NCBI RefSeq assembly: GCF_000485795.1
Contig: NZ_AXZL01000071.1
Coordinates: 62,001-126,000 of the forward strand
Origin: Shewanella decolorationis S12
GTDB lineage: Bacteria; Pseudomonadota; Gammaproteobacteria; Enterobacterales; Shewanellaceae
Length of the DNA stretch: 64,000 nucleotides
Direction: 5' to 3'
In this document: in pieces, positions 9,403-18,131 of the stretch
How the letters are laid out: each line of letters opens with the position of its first letter
Position numbering within the stretch: position 1 is the stretch's first letter
Notes under the pieces: model-generated
Seen by the model: only the letters and a program-made list of their open reading frames with translations
Told to the model about the DNA's origin: nothing
The model's database searches: none
Translations under genes and position numbers: made by a program

Positions 9403-9518
9403 ATCGGTTCTCTTCACTGGGACAATCGCAATTATCTTTACGCTATTGCGCATTTCTATCGTAAACTCAACTTATTGCAAAATCATTGAGCCACAGAGGC
9501 TGAATAAGTTGAGGTTAT

Positions 9519-9998
9519 ATGGCTGGTATCGATAGACAAATTACCCTGAGATTTTTGTCAGAACCCGCAGATGTGAATTTTGGTGGTAAGGTTCACGGCG
9601 GCGCTGTGATGAAATGGATTGACCTTGCGGCCTATGCCTGCGCTGCGGGTTGGAGTGGTAAATATTGCATAACTGCCTATGCGGGGGGAATTCGATTTGT
9701 ACAGCCGATCCTCGTTGGCAATATTGTCGAAGTTAGCGCTAAGGTGATTTATACCGGCAAGACCTCGATGCATATCGGTATTGATGTGCGGGCAGGGGAT
9801 CCTAAGGTTTCTGAGCGCCATCTCACGACTCACTGTATCGTTATCATGGTGGCCGTGGATGAAAACGGGCAACCGACACCTGTGCCTGAATGGGTGCCGC
9901 AGACTGAGCATGATATTCATCTGCGTGATTCTGCGCTGCGTTTAATGGAGATGCGCAAGAAAATTGGCGCCGAAATGGAAGCCCACGTGCAAAAGTGA
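9519..9998 (+). CDS. Acyl-CoA thioesterase, hotdog fold (YciA/acot type)
   Basis: 159 residues. The N-terminal segment EPADVNFGGKVHGGAVMKWIDLAAYACA is the hotdog signature of the YciA/ACOT branch, with a catalytic Asp in the central helix (VMKWID). These enzymes release free acid and CoA from acyl-CoA. The exact chain length preference is unknown. A hairpin terminator follows the stop by about 20 bases. It lies close to fatty-acid synthesis genes but is transcribed separately. Confidence 0.85.
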   Translation: MAGIDRQITLRFLSEPADVNFGGKVHGGAVMKWIDLAAYACAAGWSGKYCITAYAGGIRFVQPILVGNIVEVSAKVIYTGKTSMHIGIDVRAGDPKVSERHLTTHCIVIMVAVDENGQPTPVPEWVPQTEHDIHLRDSALRLMEMRKKIGAEMEAHVQK

Positions 9999-10339
9999 TT
10001 TTGGCTTGTGATACAAAACAAAGGCGCCGATGTGCGCCTTTGTTGTTTCTGTCGAACACAGCGTTTGCTGCTAAGGGCATTATTGCTCTGACGCTCGCCT
10101 AAGCGAGTGCTACACTGCCGCCAGCGTTTTTTATTACGGATTGATCCTTTAAGTTGAAACACTTGCTCGCATTTTTTAAGTTTAGGTCGGGTCTTTCTCG
10201 GAGTAACATAAGCGCGCGTTCTGCGTGTCGTTAGTCCATTTTGTCAATTCAGTGTTGTCAATTGAGTAGTGTTAATGAACGCAGGGCAAATGTGCGGTGT
10301 AAAACGTTTCATCTTGTTTATCAATTAAAGGAATTCCTC
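9999..10339. other. Intergenic stretch with the thioesterase terminator
   Basis: The stretch between the thioesterase and the dehydrogenase genes holds the terminator at 10017-10044 and the ribosome binding site AAAGGAATTCCTC just before 10340. A short inverted repeat GCTCGCCTAAGCGAG is also present near 10093. I see no convincing gene. Confidence 0.5.
10017..10044 (+). terminator. Terminator of the thioesterase gene
   Basis: AACAAAGGCGC (10017-10027) and GCGCCTTTGTT (10034-10044) form an 11-bp stem with a 6-base loop, followed by GTTTCTG. Confidence 0.8.
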
Positions 10340-11215
10340 ATGGCAAAAGTCGCATTTATTGGTTTAGGCGTAATGGGTTACCCCATGGCAAGACACTTAC
10401 TCAAAAAGGGCCATGAGGTTACTGTGTATAACCGCACTTTTGCTAAGGGACAAGCTTGGGTCGAGAACTACGGCGGTCGCTGCTGCCCAACGCCCAAAGA
10501 GGCGGCTATCGGCCAAGATATTGTGTTTACCTGCGTAGGCAACGATAACGACTTGCGTGAAGTGGTATTAGGCAATGATGGCGTGATCCATGGTATGGCG
10601 CCTGGCACAGTATTGGTGGACCATACGACGGCTTCTGCTGATGTAGCCCGTGAATTACATAAAGTGCTGGCCGAAAAAGGCATCGATTTTCTCGATGCGC
10701 CGGTATCGGGTGGCCAAGCTGGCGCTGAAAATGGCGTGCTGACCGTGATGGTCGGGGGCGATCAAGCCGTGTTCGAGCGTGTTAAGCCCGTAATTGACGC
10801 CTTTGCGCGCTGCGCCGAGCGTTTAGGTGAGGTGGGTGCAGGCCAACTCACTAAGATGGTCAACCAAATTTGTATCGCTGGTGTCGTTCAAGGCCTTGCC
10901 GAAGCGCTGCAATTTGCCCGCAAAGCAGGCCTTGACGGTGAAAAAGTGGTTGAAGTGATCAGTAAAGGCGCGGCGCAAAGCTGGCAGATGGAAAATCGCT
11001 ACAAAACCATGTGGGCACAAAACTATGATTTTGGTTTTGCCGTCGATTGGATGCGTAAGGATTTAGGTATTGCCCTAGAAGAGGCTCGCCGTAATGGTTC
11101 GCACTTACCGTTAACTGCGTTAGTGGATCAGTTTTATTCTGAAGTTCAAGCCATGGGCGGTAATCGTTGGGACACCTCAAGCTTATTAGCGCGTTTTGAG
11201 AAAAACACTAAGTAG
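10340..11215 (+). CDS. NAD(P)-dependent beta-hydroxyacid dehydrogenase (3-hydroxyisobutyrate dehydrogenase family)
   Basis: 291 residues starting MAKVAFIGLGVMGYPMARHL; the AAAGGA site upstream fixes this ATG, although the frame is open further back. The Rossmann motif GLGVMGYPM binds the dinucleotide, DHTTASADVA and the catalytic-loop motif DAPVSGGQAGAENG follow, and the catalytic Lys lies in GAGQLTKMVNQ. The family oxidises 3-hydroxyisobutyrate or reduces tartronate semialdehyde or similar short aldehydes; the substrate is not decided by the sequence. It is a single-gene unit closed by a shared terminator. Confidence 0.85.
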   Translation: MAKVAFIGLGVMGYPMARHLLKKGHEVTVYNRTFAKGQAWVENYGGRCCPTPKEAAIGQDIVFTCVGNDNDLREVVLGNDGVIHGMAPGTVLVDHTTASADVARELHKVLAEKGIDFLDAPVSGGQAGAENGVLTVMVGGDQAVFERVKPVIDAFARCAERLGEVGAGQLTKMVNQICIAGVVQGLAEALQFARKAGLDGEKVVEVISKGAAQSWQMENRYKTMWAQNYDFGFAVDWMRKDLGIALEEARRNGSHLPLTALVDQFYSEVQAMGGNRWDTSSLLARFEKNTK

Positions 11216-11259
11216 GCGGTGATTGCCAAACAGATGACCATCGTGAATTTGATGGCATA

Positions 11260-11286
11260 AAAAGCCCAGTCATGCACTGGGCTTTT
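11260..11286. terminator. Bidirectional terminator between two convergent genes
   Basis: AAAAGCCCAGT (11260-11270), loop CATGC, ACTGGGCTTTT (11276-11286). It has A and T tails on both sides and serves the dehydrogenase on the plus strand and the mutarotase on the minus strand. Confidence 0.92.
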
Positions 11287-11310
11287 GCATTGATGGGGGA
11301 TAAAGACGGA

Positions 11311-12159
11311 TTAGTCTGCCCAGCGAATATGGGTGACTAAACTGTGACTCTCGCCGGGAGCCAGCGTTAATTTATCTTCAAGCACATTGGCAGCTTCTAA
11401 ACACACCATGGTTAGATAGTCTTCGTCATTAAAGCGGGCAAGGCGAGTTGATTTTTCAATCCAAGGATTCCACAGTACGGCCGAGTGGCTATTTTCGCGG
11501 CTCACTTCAATCACACCTTGGGGCGTATGTAAGTGTTGTACCGGGCCTAGGTTGGTGTAAACGCGGTCGGTTTCGCGGTCGAATAGCACATCATCTGTCG
11601 TTTGCGGGTAAGGCCCTTCGGCAAACTCAATATATTGAGCGCCACTAAAGCCAGTGGCTTTAAGCTGGTGAATATCTTCAATTGGAAAATAGCTGTGTAG
11701 TGCTTGAGTGAGCGTAACGGGCACATTGCCGAGGTTAGTGTTAACTAAGCTGATACTTAGGGTTTCACCTAAGGTAAAGAGGACGTTGACTTGGGTATGG
11801 TGCGGCCAAAAGACCTTATCTTCTTCACTGATCGTTAAGCTGAAACGCAAATCTACCAGTTGATTACGCATTTCAACCGACTCAAGTGTCCAAATACGGG
11901 TACGGGCAAAACCATGTTGCGGAAAATTTGCCTGATTGCTCATGCCAAACCAAGGCCAGCAGACGGGCACGCCACCACGGATCCCATTACCGGGTTGATA
12001 GTCATCCGCCGAAGACACCCATAACAAGGGGGGCTTACCTACGGGTTGAAAATGGTCGATTTGCGCGCCCTGTAAAAAAATCCTTGCTTGGCATAACGCA
12101 GTGTTCACTTCGACATAATCGAGCCCGTTTGCGTGTTTTTTGGTGGTAACAGAACCCAT
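11311..12159 (-). CDS. yeaD: D-hexose-6-phosphate mutarotase (YeaD-like aldose 1-epimerase)
   Basis: 282 residues from the ATG at 12159, chosen because GAGGA lies 10 bases upstream; an earlier in-frame start would add 15 residues without homology support. The protein shows the galactose-mutarotase-like fold of the YeaD group: an N-terminal LQGAQIDHFQP segment, GIRGGVPVCWPWFG, the catalytic His in LTQALHSYFPI, and the Glu in MVCLEAANV. YeaD interconverts alpha and beta anomers of glucose-6-phosphate. In E. coli and relatives it lies near gapA; no gapA is visible here. Confidence 0.88.
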   Translation of the reverse strand: MGSVTTKKHANGLDYVEVNTALCQARIFLQGAQIDHFQPVGKPPLLWVSSADDYQPGNGIRGGVPVCWPWFGMSNQANFPQHGFARTRIWTLESVEMRNQLVDLRFSLTISEEDKVFWPHHTQVNVLFTLGETLSISLVNTNLGNVPVTLTQALHSYFPIEDIHQLKATGFSGAQYIEFAEGPYPQTTDDVLFDRETDRVYTNLGPVQHLHTPQGVIEVSRENSHSAVLWNPWIEKSTRLARFNDEDYLTMVCLEAANVLEDKLTLAPGESHSLVTHIRWAD

Positions 12160-12337
12160 AGTAACAATATCCTCAACCTGATGACGTATCAGCAATACAG
12201 GCACTTAGCTTACAAACTTTTGCACTTGAGCATAAGCCTTTGTTGCGATCAATTTACGGTTTTGCTGTTCGATTGTGCAAACAAAAGTCATTGTACCAAG
12301 GTCCAGATGCTTCCTTTTTCAACAGATTTAGCTAAAG

Positions 12338-12348
12338 TGGTCAGAGCA
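12338..12348 (+). promoter_or_regulatory. FadR-like operator upstream of the acyl-CoA dehydrogenase
   Basis: TGGTCAGAGCA differs at one position from the E. coli FadR core TGGTCNGACCA, and it is embedded in the inverted repeat AAAGTG-N7-CACTTT. It lies 37 bases before the acyl-CoA dehydrogenase ATG, where a repressor would block initiation. A fatty-acid-responsive FadR role is inferred from the motif and from the gene product. Confidence 0.45.
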
Positions 12349-12385
12349 CTTTGTCAATTGTCATAAAAATGAAAGGGAAGCGATT

Positions 12386-14176
12386 ATGCCAGTCTATCAA
12401 GCACCACTACGTGACTATCAATTTATCCTCGATGAAATGTTGCATATTTATCAGCAAGATGCCCTAAAAGGCTTCGATGAAATCGACCCCGATTTGGTCG
12501 ATGCCATCCTACAGGGTATGGCGGATTTCAGTACTGAGGTCATGTTGCCGTTAAATAGTGTAGGGGACGTGCAGGGCTGCAAACTCGTGGATGGCAAAGT
12601 GGTTACCCCCGAAGGTTTTGCCGACGCCTATCAGCAGTTTGTCGACAATGGCTGGCCAACACTGACCTGCGATCCCGCCTATGGTGGTCAAGGACTGCCC
12701 GAAGTGGTCGGTATTTTCGCCACCGAGATGCAAACCTCGACCAACATGGCCTTTGCCATGTATCCCGGCCTTACCCACGGCGCCTATGCGGCCATTCATG
12801 CCCACGGCAGTGAGGCACTTAAACAGAAGTATCTAGCGAAATTAGTGAGTGGTGAATGGACTGGCACCATGAACCTAACCGAATCCCATGCCGGAACCGA
12901 CTTAGCACTATTGCGTACTAAGGCCGTGCCTGCGGCGGACGGCTACTTTGCGATCACTGGTGAGAAGATTTTTATCTCCTCGGGTGACCATCAATTTACC
13001 GATAACATAGTGCACTTAGTGTTAGCACGCTTGCCCGATGCGCCCGAAGGGGTTAAGGGCATTTCGCTGTTTGCCGTGCCTAAAGTGTTAGTGAACAGTG
13101 ATGGCAGTTTAGGTGAGGCGAACAGCCTCTATGCCAGTGGGCTTGAACACAAAATGGGCATCCACGGTAACTCAACCTGTGTGATGGTATTTGAGGGTGC
13201 ACTCGGTGAGTTAGTGGGAGAACCCCACCAAGGGCTGCGCGCCATGTTTACCATGATGAACCAAGCACGCCTGGGTGTCGGGATGCAGGGATTAGGCGTG
13301 TCCGAAATCGCCTATCAAAATGCCTTGGCCTATGCCAAGGACAGATTGCAGAGCCGCGCCATTAGTGGCGCTAAAGCGCCTGAAAAAGCTGCCGATCCGA
13401 TTTTGGTTCACGGTGATGTACGCCGGATGTTGTTATCGCAAAAAGCCTTTAATGAAGGTGCTCGGGCACTCGTTGGCCAGCAGGCGCTTTGGCTCGATGA
13501 AGCAGAGCGCCATAGCGATCCTGCCAAGGCGAAGGTGGCTGCCCAGTTAGCGGCGTTATTTACGCCAGTGGTGAAAGGCTTTATCACAAATCGTGGTTTT
13601 AACGCCTGTGTGGATGCCCAACAAGTGTTTGGTGGCCATGGCTATATCCATGAGTGGGGAATGGAGCAATTTGTGCGTGATAGCCGTATCGCCTTGATTT
13701 ATGAAGGCACTAACGGTATTCAGGCGCTCGATTTAGTTGGGCGTAAATTGCTGAGTGATCGCGGCGCTGCCATGCAACAATGGTCTGCACTAGTGACTGA
13801 GTTTATTCAATCACAGGGCAGAGATCCGCAAATGCAGCCCTATATCAGTGGGCTAATGGATTGCGCCACCGATTTACAAAAGGCGAGCGGTTATATAGCG
13901 ACCCATGCGGCGAGTAATCCCGACATTATCGGCGCGGCATCAATGGCGTATCTCGAGTTATTTGGCATTACTGCCCTTGCATGGATGTGGGCGCGTACGG
14001 CTAAGATTGCCCTGACTGCGTTCGAAAACGGCACACAAGAGGCTGACTTTTACCAGGCTAAACTGAAAACGGCGGACTTTTATATGGCGTATTGGGCCGT
14101 GCAGAGCCGCAGCCTGCGTAAACAATTGGAGCAGGCGAGTGAGATGCTAACTACACTCGATGAGGCGATTTTTTAA
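12386..14176 (+). CDS. Acyl-CoA dehydrogenase, long DmdC-like form
   Basis: 596 residues, about 200 longer than classical acyl-CoA dehydrogenases because of an extra C-terminal domain. The order is an N-terminal helical domain, the FAD-contact motif MNLTESHAGTDLALL, the beta domain, the C-terminal catalytic helix bundle with GGHGYIHEWGMEQFVRD, and YEGTNGIQALDLVGRK with the putative catalytic Glu. The extra domain of about 120 residues is typical of the DmdC/3-methylmercaptopropionyl-CoA dehydrogenase family, although many members act on ordinary acyl-CoAs. A GAAAGGGAAG ribosome binding site and a FadR-like site precede it, and a terminator follows. Confidence 0.88.
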   Translation: MPVYQAPLRDYQFILDEMLHIYQQDALKGFDEIDPDLVDAILQGMADFSTEVMLPLNSVGDVQGCKLVDGKVVTPEGFADAYQQFVDNGWPTLTCDPAYGGQGLPEVVGIFATEMQTSTNMAFAMYPGLTHGAYAAIHAHGSEALKQKYLAKLVSGEWTGTMNLTESHAGTDLALLRTKAVPAADGYFAITGEKIFISSGDHQFTDNIVHLVLARLPDAPEGVKGISLFAVPKVLVNSDGSLGEANSLYASGLEHKMGIHGNSTCVMVFEGALGELVGEPHQGLRAMFTMMNQARLGVGMQGLGVSEIAYQNALAYAKDRLQSRAISGAKAPEKAADPILVHGDVRRMLLSQKAFNEGARALVGQQALWLDEAERHSDPAKAKVAAQLAALFTPVVKGFITNRGFNACVDAQQVFGGHGYIHEWGMEQFVRDSRIALIYEGTNGIQALDLVGRKLLSDRGAAMQQWSALVTEFIQSQGRDPQMQPYISGLMDCATDLQKASGYIATHAASNPDIIGAASMAYLELFGITALAWMWARTAKIALTAFENGTQEADFYQAKLKTADFYMAYWAVQSRSLRKQLEQASEMLTTLDEAIF

Positions 14177-14205
14177 GTTTTACCTTCAAAGTGTTACAAC
14201 CCGTC

Positions 14206-14237
14206 AAAGCCAGCAGCGTGATGCTGGCTTTTTTATT
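14206..14237 (+). terminator. Terminator of the acyl-CoA dehydrogenase gene
   Basis: AAAGCCAGCA (14206-14215) and TGCTGGCTTT (14222-14231) form a 10-bp stem with loop GCGTGA, followed by TTTATT. Confidence 0.9.
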
Positions 14238-14265
14238 AAGATGGCTTTCATTCTGCGTTATTCAG

Positions 14266-14321
14266 TAAGAGCTATGCACTAAGACCCAGATACTAAGAAC
14301 TATGCACTAAGAGCCATGCCG
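14266..14321. repeat. Tandem repeat, four 14-bp units
   Basis: Four head-to-tail 14-bp units start at 14266, 14280, 14294 and 14308: TAAGAGCTATGCAC, TAAGACCCAGATAC, TAAGAACTATGCAC and TAAGAGCCATGCCG. Units 1 and 3 differ at one base. They lie between the dehydrogenase terminator and the siderophore receptor promoter. The same period occurs in two spacers of the bio operon. Confidence 0.85.
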
Positions 14322-14389
14322 CTATATCCACACCTAACGAATGGACTCTCTTTACAATTGTTACAAATCCTGACCGATGTAAATTTAAA

Positions 14390-14404
14390 TGAGAATTATT
14401 GTCA
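14390..14404 (+). promoter_or_regulatory. Fur box overlapping the siderophore receptor promoter
   Basis: TGAGAATTATTGTCA matches the 7-1-7 Fur consensus TGATAATNATTATCA with two mismatches. It overlaps the -35 box TTGTCA (14399-14404); a perfect TATAAT lies at 14421-14426, with a 16-base spacer. Iron-loaded Fur would block RNA polymerase here. Confidence 0.8.
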
Positions 14405-14485
14405 TCTAATAATCAAACTTTATAATGACGGCACATTTTAGATGACATGGGTAAACCACCAGTTTGCTCAAGGTTGGGGTACTTT

Positions 14486-16702
14486 GTGAAATCACGTTTT
14501 GCCTATTCAATACTAACGCTTGCCCTGATGCCGCATTTGGTCTTTGCGGCTGCGCCTAACGCTCAAGAGCGTCAACCCGAGCAAGAAAGTGCTTCAACGG
14601 CACAAGCCGATATACAAACCAATACACAGGCCGAAGTACAAGCCGAGACTAAGGCGCCAGAGCGCATTGTTGTGCGTGGTCGCGCCATGCAGATGTATGT
14701 CGATAAAGAGACAGAAATCGGCACTAAAACGGCAATTAATGTGATGGAGCTGCCGCAGTCAGTACAAGTGCTGACTGAGCAACTGATTGACGATCAAGCC
14801 GCCCGCAATATTACTGACTTATACCGCTCCATTGCCGGTGTAAGTGAATTTAGCTATTCCGGCGTGACCTTTCGTGGCTTTCGCGACGATGCCAACGTGT
14901 TTTACGATGGTGTGCGTGGCGACCCGTATTCGGGATTCTCGGTGCCACAACTGTTCAACGTACAGCGGGTTGAGGTATTAAAAGGCCCTGCATCGGCACT
15001 CTATGGCGGCGGTGAACCCGGCGGCATGATTAACTATGTGACGAAAAAACCAACCTTTGTCGAGCGTAAAGAGCTCACCTTAAGCACGGGCAGTTACGAC
15101 ATGATGGGCGGTTCGCTGGATTTCACCGGCGGCTTAACCGAGGATTTAGCCTATCGATTGGGAGGCTATTATCAACAGGAAGATAGCTTCCGTAACAATG
15201 CAGATAGTTTAAATGCCGAAGTAGCAGGTGGCTTATTGTATGAAATCAGTGACGATACTAAGCTCACCACCACATTCGATCTGATAAGACAGGATTTGGG
15301 CGGTAATCGGTTACGTGGTGTACCCGTGGATGATGCGGGGAATTTCCTCGTTGACCCTTCCTACAATGCCAACGAGAAGAGCGACTTCCAGAAAATGGAT
15401 GCCTTGGTGCTGCAAGCGATTCTCGATCATCAATTTAGTGATGATTTTTCGGTAAAAACTCAAATTCGTTACCTGAATAATGAATCCGATCAGCAATATC
15501 ACGAATCCCGTGGTTGGGTCGATGTGAACGGTGATGGTAAAGCAAACAGCGCAGATGGCACCATCAAACGTGAATATCGTGTCCAATCCCGTGCCAATGA
15601 CGAAATCAGTTTAACCAACGATTTTGTCTATCGCTTTAATGCCTTAGGTTTTGAGCATGAGTTTCTGTTTGGTGGTGATTATCACTATGTTGAAACCGAA
15701 TACCATTACAAGTTGGCGACCAGCAAGGAAGGCGTGGGTAATCTCAATATCTTTGAGCTGAATTACGGAGAAACTAATCCGAGTACTTACCAATTAAAAG
15801 ACATGGATACCGACGGTACTCGCTCCAACCGTTTTGGCCTGTATCTGCAAGAACATCTGCATTTCAACGAGCAGTGGTCTTTAATTGCGGGTCTACGCTT
15901 TAGCCAGTTTGATGATTACGACAAAAAGACCGGATTCTCCTTTAGCGATAATGCCATTACCCCAAGGGCTGGGCTGAATTATCGTCCAATCGAATCTATG
16001 TCTTTCTATTTGAACTACTCAGAGAGTTTCAATCCGGCAGCATTGTCGGATCAAGAGAGTATTAAAAGTGACGGCGCACTCGATCCCGAAACTGGTAATC
16101 AAATAGAACTTGGGATGAAAAACGAGTGGCTCGATGGCCAGTTTATGACCACGCTTGCACTCTACCGCATTGAAAAACAAAATGTTGCCCAGGCAAACCC
16201 TCTAGATTCCGGCGATGACGATGGTATTCCGAATTTAGTTAATTTTGGCGAAGTACGTAGCCAAGGGGTGGAATGGACGCTGGTGGGGGATCTTACGGAT
16301 AACCTTACCGTAACGGCCAACTATGCCTATAACGATACCGAAGTGATTAAAGGCGTGACCAACGACAGCCTAACCAACACCTTTGGCGACGGCAAACACT
16401 TTGCCAATGCGCCGCGTCATCAAGCAGGTTTATGGACGCGTTACGATATTCAAGCGATTGATTCGGCGATTGCTTTTGGGATGGATTATGTGGGCGAGCA
16501 ATTTAGCCTTAATGGTCAAACGGTGAAACCCCATACAGTGTTTGATATGAGCTGGACGACCCAGTGGGACCAAACCCAAGTGCGCGTAAATCTGAAGAAT
16601 ATCTTCGATAAGGAATATGCTGTCAGCGGGTTTAGTGAACGCAATGGCCATTTCCCCGGTGAGCCACGTAATGTCACCCTCGAATTGACCCATAAGTTCT
16701 AG
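14486..16702 (+). CDS. TonB-dependent siderophore receptor
   Basis: 738 residues from the GTG at 14486, chosen because it gives a clean signal peptide (MKSRFAYSILTLALMPHLVFAA) after a GGGG-type binding site; an ATG at 14447 would add 13 non-hydrophobic residues. A likely TonB box, ERIVVRG, follows the signal peptide. The plug domain holds ELPQSVQVLTEQLIDDQ, SGVTFRGF and RVEVLKGPASALYGGGEPGG, which are FhuA/FoxA-type siderophore receptor motifs. A 22-strand barrel follows and ends in the outer membrane signal LELTHKF. No transport or reductase genes lie next to it, so the ligand is unknown. Regulation by Fur is supported by the box upstream. Confidence 0.92.
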   Translation: MKSRFAYSILTLALMPHLVFAAAPNAQERQPEQESASTAQADIQTNTQAEVQAETKAPERIVVRGRAMQMYVDKETEIGTKTAINVMELPQSVQVLTEQLIDDQAARNITDLYRSIAGVSEFSYSGVTFRGFRDDANVFYDGVRGDPYSGFSVPQLFNVQRVEVLKGPASALYGGGEPGGMINYVTKKPTFVERKELTLSTGSYDMMGGSLDFTGGLTEDLAYRLGGYYQQEDSFRNNADSLNAEVAGGLLYEISDDTKLTTTFDLIRQDLGGNRLRGVPVDDAGNFLVDPSYNANEKSDFQKMDALVLQAILDHQFSDDFSVKTQIRYLNNESDQQYHESRGWVDVNGDGKANSADGTIKREYRVQSRANDEISLTNDFVYRFNALGFEHEFLFGGDYHYVETEYHYKLATSKEGVGNLNIFELNYGETNPSTYQLKDMDTDGTRSNRFGLYLQEHLHFNEQWSLIAGLRFSQFDDYDKKTGFSFSDNAITPRAGLNYRPIESMSFYLNYSESFNPAALSDQESIKSDGALDPETGNQIELGMKNEWLDGQFMTTLALYRIEKQNVAQANPLDSGDDDGIPNLVNFGEVRSQGVEWTLVGDLTDNLTVTANYAYNDTEVIKGVTNDSLTNTFGDGKHFANAPRHQAGLWTRYDIQAIDSAIAFGMDYVGEQFSLNGQTVKPHTVFDMSWTTQWDQTQVRVNLKNIFDKEYAVSGFSERNGHFPGEPRNVTLELTHKF

Positions 16703-16978
16703 GGTAAAGCTTCCAAGTCTCATCTATGCCCGCGTGATGATTCGTGGGCATAGATTTCTTATCAAGATATTGTATCTAAAGATAAATTTAACTATACCTT
16801 TTAATGTGCATGAGTGTTTTAGCATTGCTGCTAACCATGCCATGATCCGCGTAAAACGCTTCTCATATTTTATTTATCGATTACAACGATAGATTCTATC
16901 CGTTTTTTACTGTGACTATCTTTGTTTAGACTGAGCTTATCTATTCTCCATTGCGTCTTTGTTGCGATAAGGTCAGTT

Positions 16979-17986
16979 ATGCCGCCGATTAGCCATTTAT
17001 CTTCTGCCTCTCAATCTGTTACTGCGCCGAAAGTAGCGTTAATTGCAGAAGGCGGTGGCCAGCGCGGCATTTTTACCGCAGGCGTACTCGATGCTTGGCT
17101 CGAGGCGGAGTTCGACCCCTTCGATTTATTGATTGGTACCTCAGCAGGCTCGCAAAACTTGACCAGTTTTTTAGCCAGACAAAAGGGGGACGCCAAAAAA
17201 CTCATCCGAGGGCTAACACGCCATAAACGCTTCTATCAACTAGGCCGCGGTCTGATCGGCGCCAATGTTATCGATCTCGACTGGTATTTCGAGCAGACTC
17301 AGCGTGGCAGTTTTAAGCTGGATTTAGCGGCGGCGAGTCAATCCCTTAATGGGCGAGAACTCCTTATAACCACCACACGAGTCTCTGATCGCCAAGGATA
17401 TTTCTTGAGTCCAACCAGTCATGAGCACTGGCGTGAACTACTCAAAGCCTCTAGCGCCTTGCCTTTTTTATATAAACAGGGGGTCAAGTTAACGCCTTGG
17501 TTAGGGATTGGATCTGCTAATCATAGCGATGCGACACTCGAACCCGAGCAAGACTATTACCTCGATGGTGGCTTAGCGGCGCCGCTGCCCGTGCGTGAGG
17601 CGTATAAACGGGGGGCCCGCAAAATTGTGGTAGTGAGAACAGTCAATGAGGACTTTCAAGCCCAATCGGCTTGGGTACATAAGCTTAAATCGTGGATCTG
17701 TGTTTCTGGTTTTTGTCCTAAGACCATTGATTACTTAGTGCAGCATGAAGAGGCCTATCAGGCCGAGCTAGACTTTATTGCCAATCCTCCTGATGATGTT
17801 GAAATTGTGCAGATTTTTGCGAAGGCGCCATTACAGAGCAAGTTGTTAGGCAGCACAGATGCGGATTTACGCATTGATTACCAGCAAGGGATAAAGGCGG
17901 GTAAGGCGTTTCTTGCTAAGTCTTCTTGGCAAACTTCTAAGGCTAACGATGTGACGCCCGTTGCACCGCTGGCGATATCGGCCTAG
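16979..17986 (+). CDS. Patatin-like phospholipase (YjjU-like)
   Basis: 335 residues from the ATG at 16979, preceded by AAGG; a TTG further upstream is less credible. The patatin domain shows the oxyanion motif EGGGQRGIF, the nucleophile elbow GTSAGSQ with its Ser, and the catalytic Asp in YYLDGGLAAPLP. Ser and Asp form the patatin dyad. The layout (PFDLLIGTSAGSQNL, later LVQHHE-like QHEEAYQ) follows E. coli YjjU, whose physiological lipid is not known. It is a single-gene unit whose downstream region originally met asnB at a shared hairpin now split by an insertion sequence. Confidence 0.87.
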   Translation: MPPISHLSSASQSVTAPKVALIAEGGGQRGIFTAGVLDAWLEAEFDPFDLLIGTSAGSQNLTSFLARQKGDAKKLIRGLTRHKRFYQLGRGLIGANVIDLDWYFEQTQRGSFKLDLAAASQSLNGRELLITTTRVSDRQGYFLSPTSHEHWRELLKASSALPFLYKQGVKLTPWLGIGSANHSDATLEPEQDYYLDGGLAAPLPVREAYKRGARKIVVVRTVNEDFQAQSAWVHKLKSWICVSGFCPKTIDYLVQHEEAYQAELDFIANPPDDVEIVQIFAKAPLQSKLLGSTDADLRIDYQQGIKAGKAFLAKSSWQTSKANDVTPVAPLAISA

Positions 17987-18101
17987 GTTATTAGTTCGAT
18001 CTTACTTGAATCATTCAAGGTGATTTTCCAAAGCCGTATTTATGCTTGGCGCCGTGTGGCCAAGTTAAATCCAAGTCTTAAAGAGTCAGATAGTTAAACA
18101 G

Positions 18102-18120
18102 CACAAAGCCACCCTAGGGC
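18102..18120. terminator. Left half of a terminator palindrome split by the insertion sequence
   Basis: CACAAAGCCACC (18102-18113) plus CTAGGG; its complementary arm is at 19624-19635, on the far side of the element. Joined across the element they make a 12-bp stem CACAAAGCCACC / GGTGGCTTTGTG with loop CTAG, a convincing bidirectional terminator for the patatin gene and asnB. CCCTAGGGC (18112-18120) is the left copy of the target duplication. Confidence 0.7.
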
Positions 18121-18131
18121 CTGTCTCTTGA

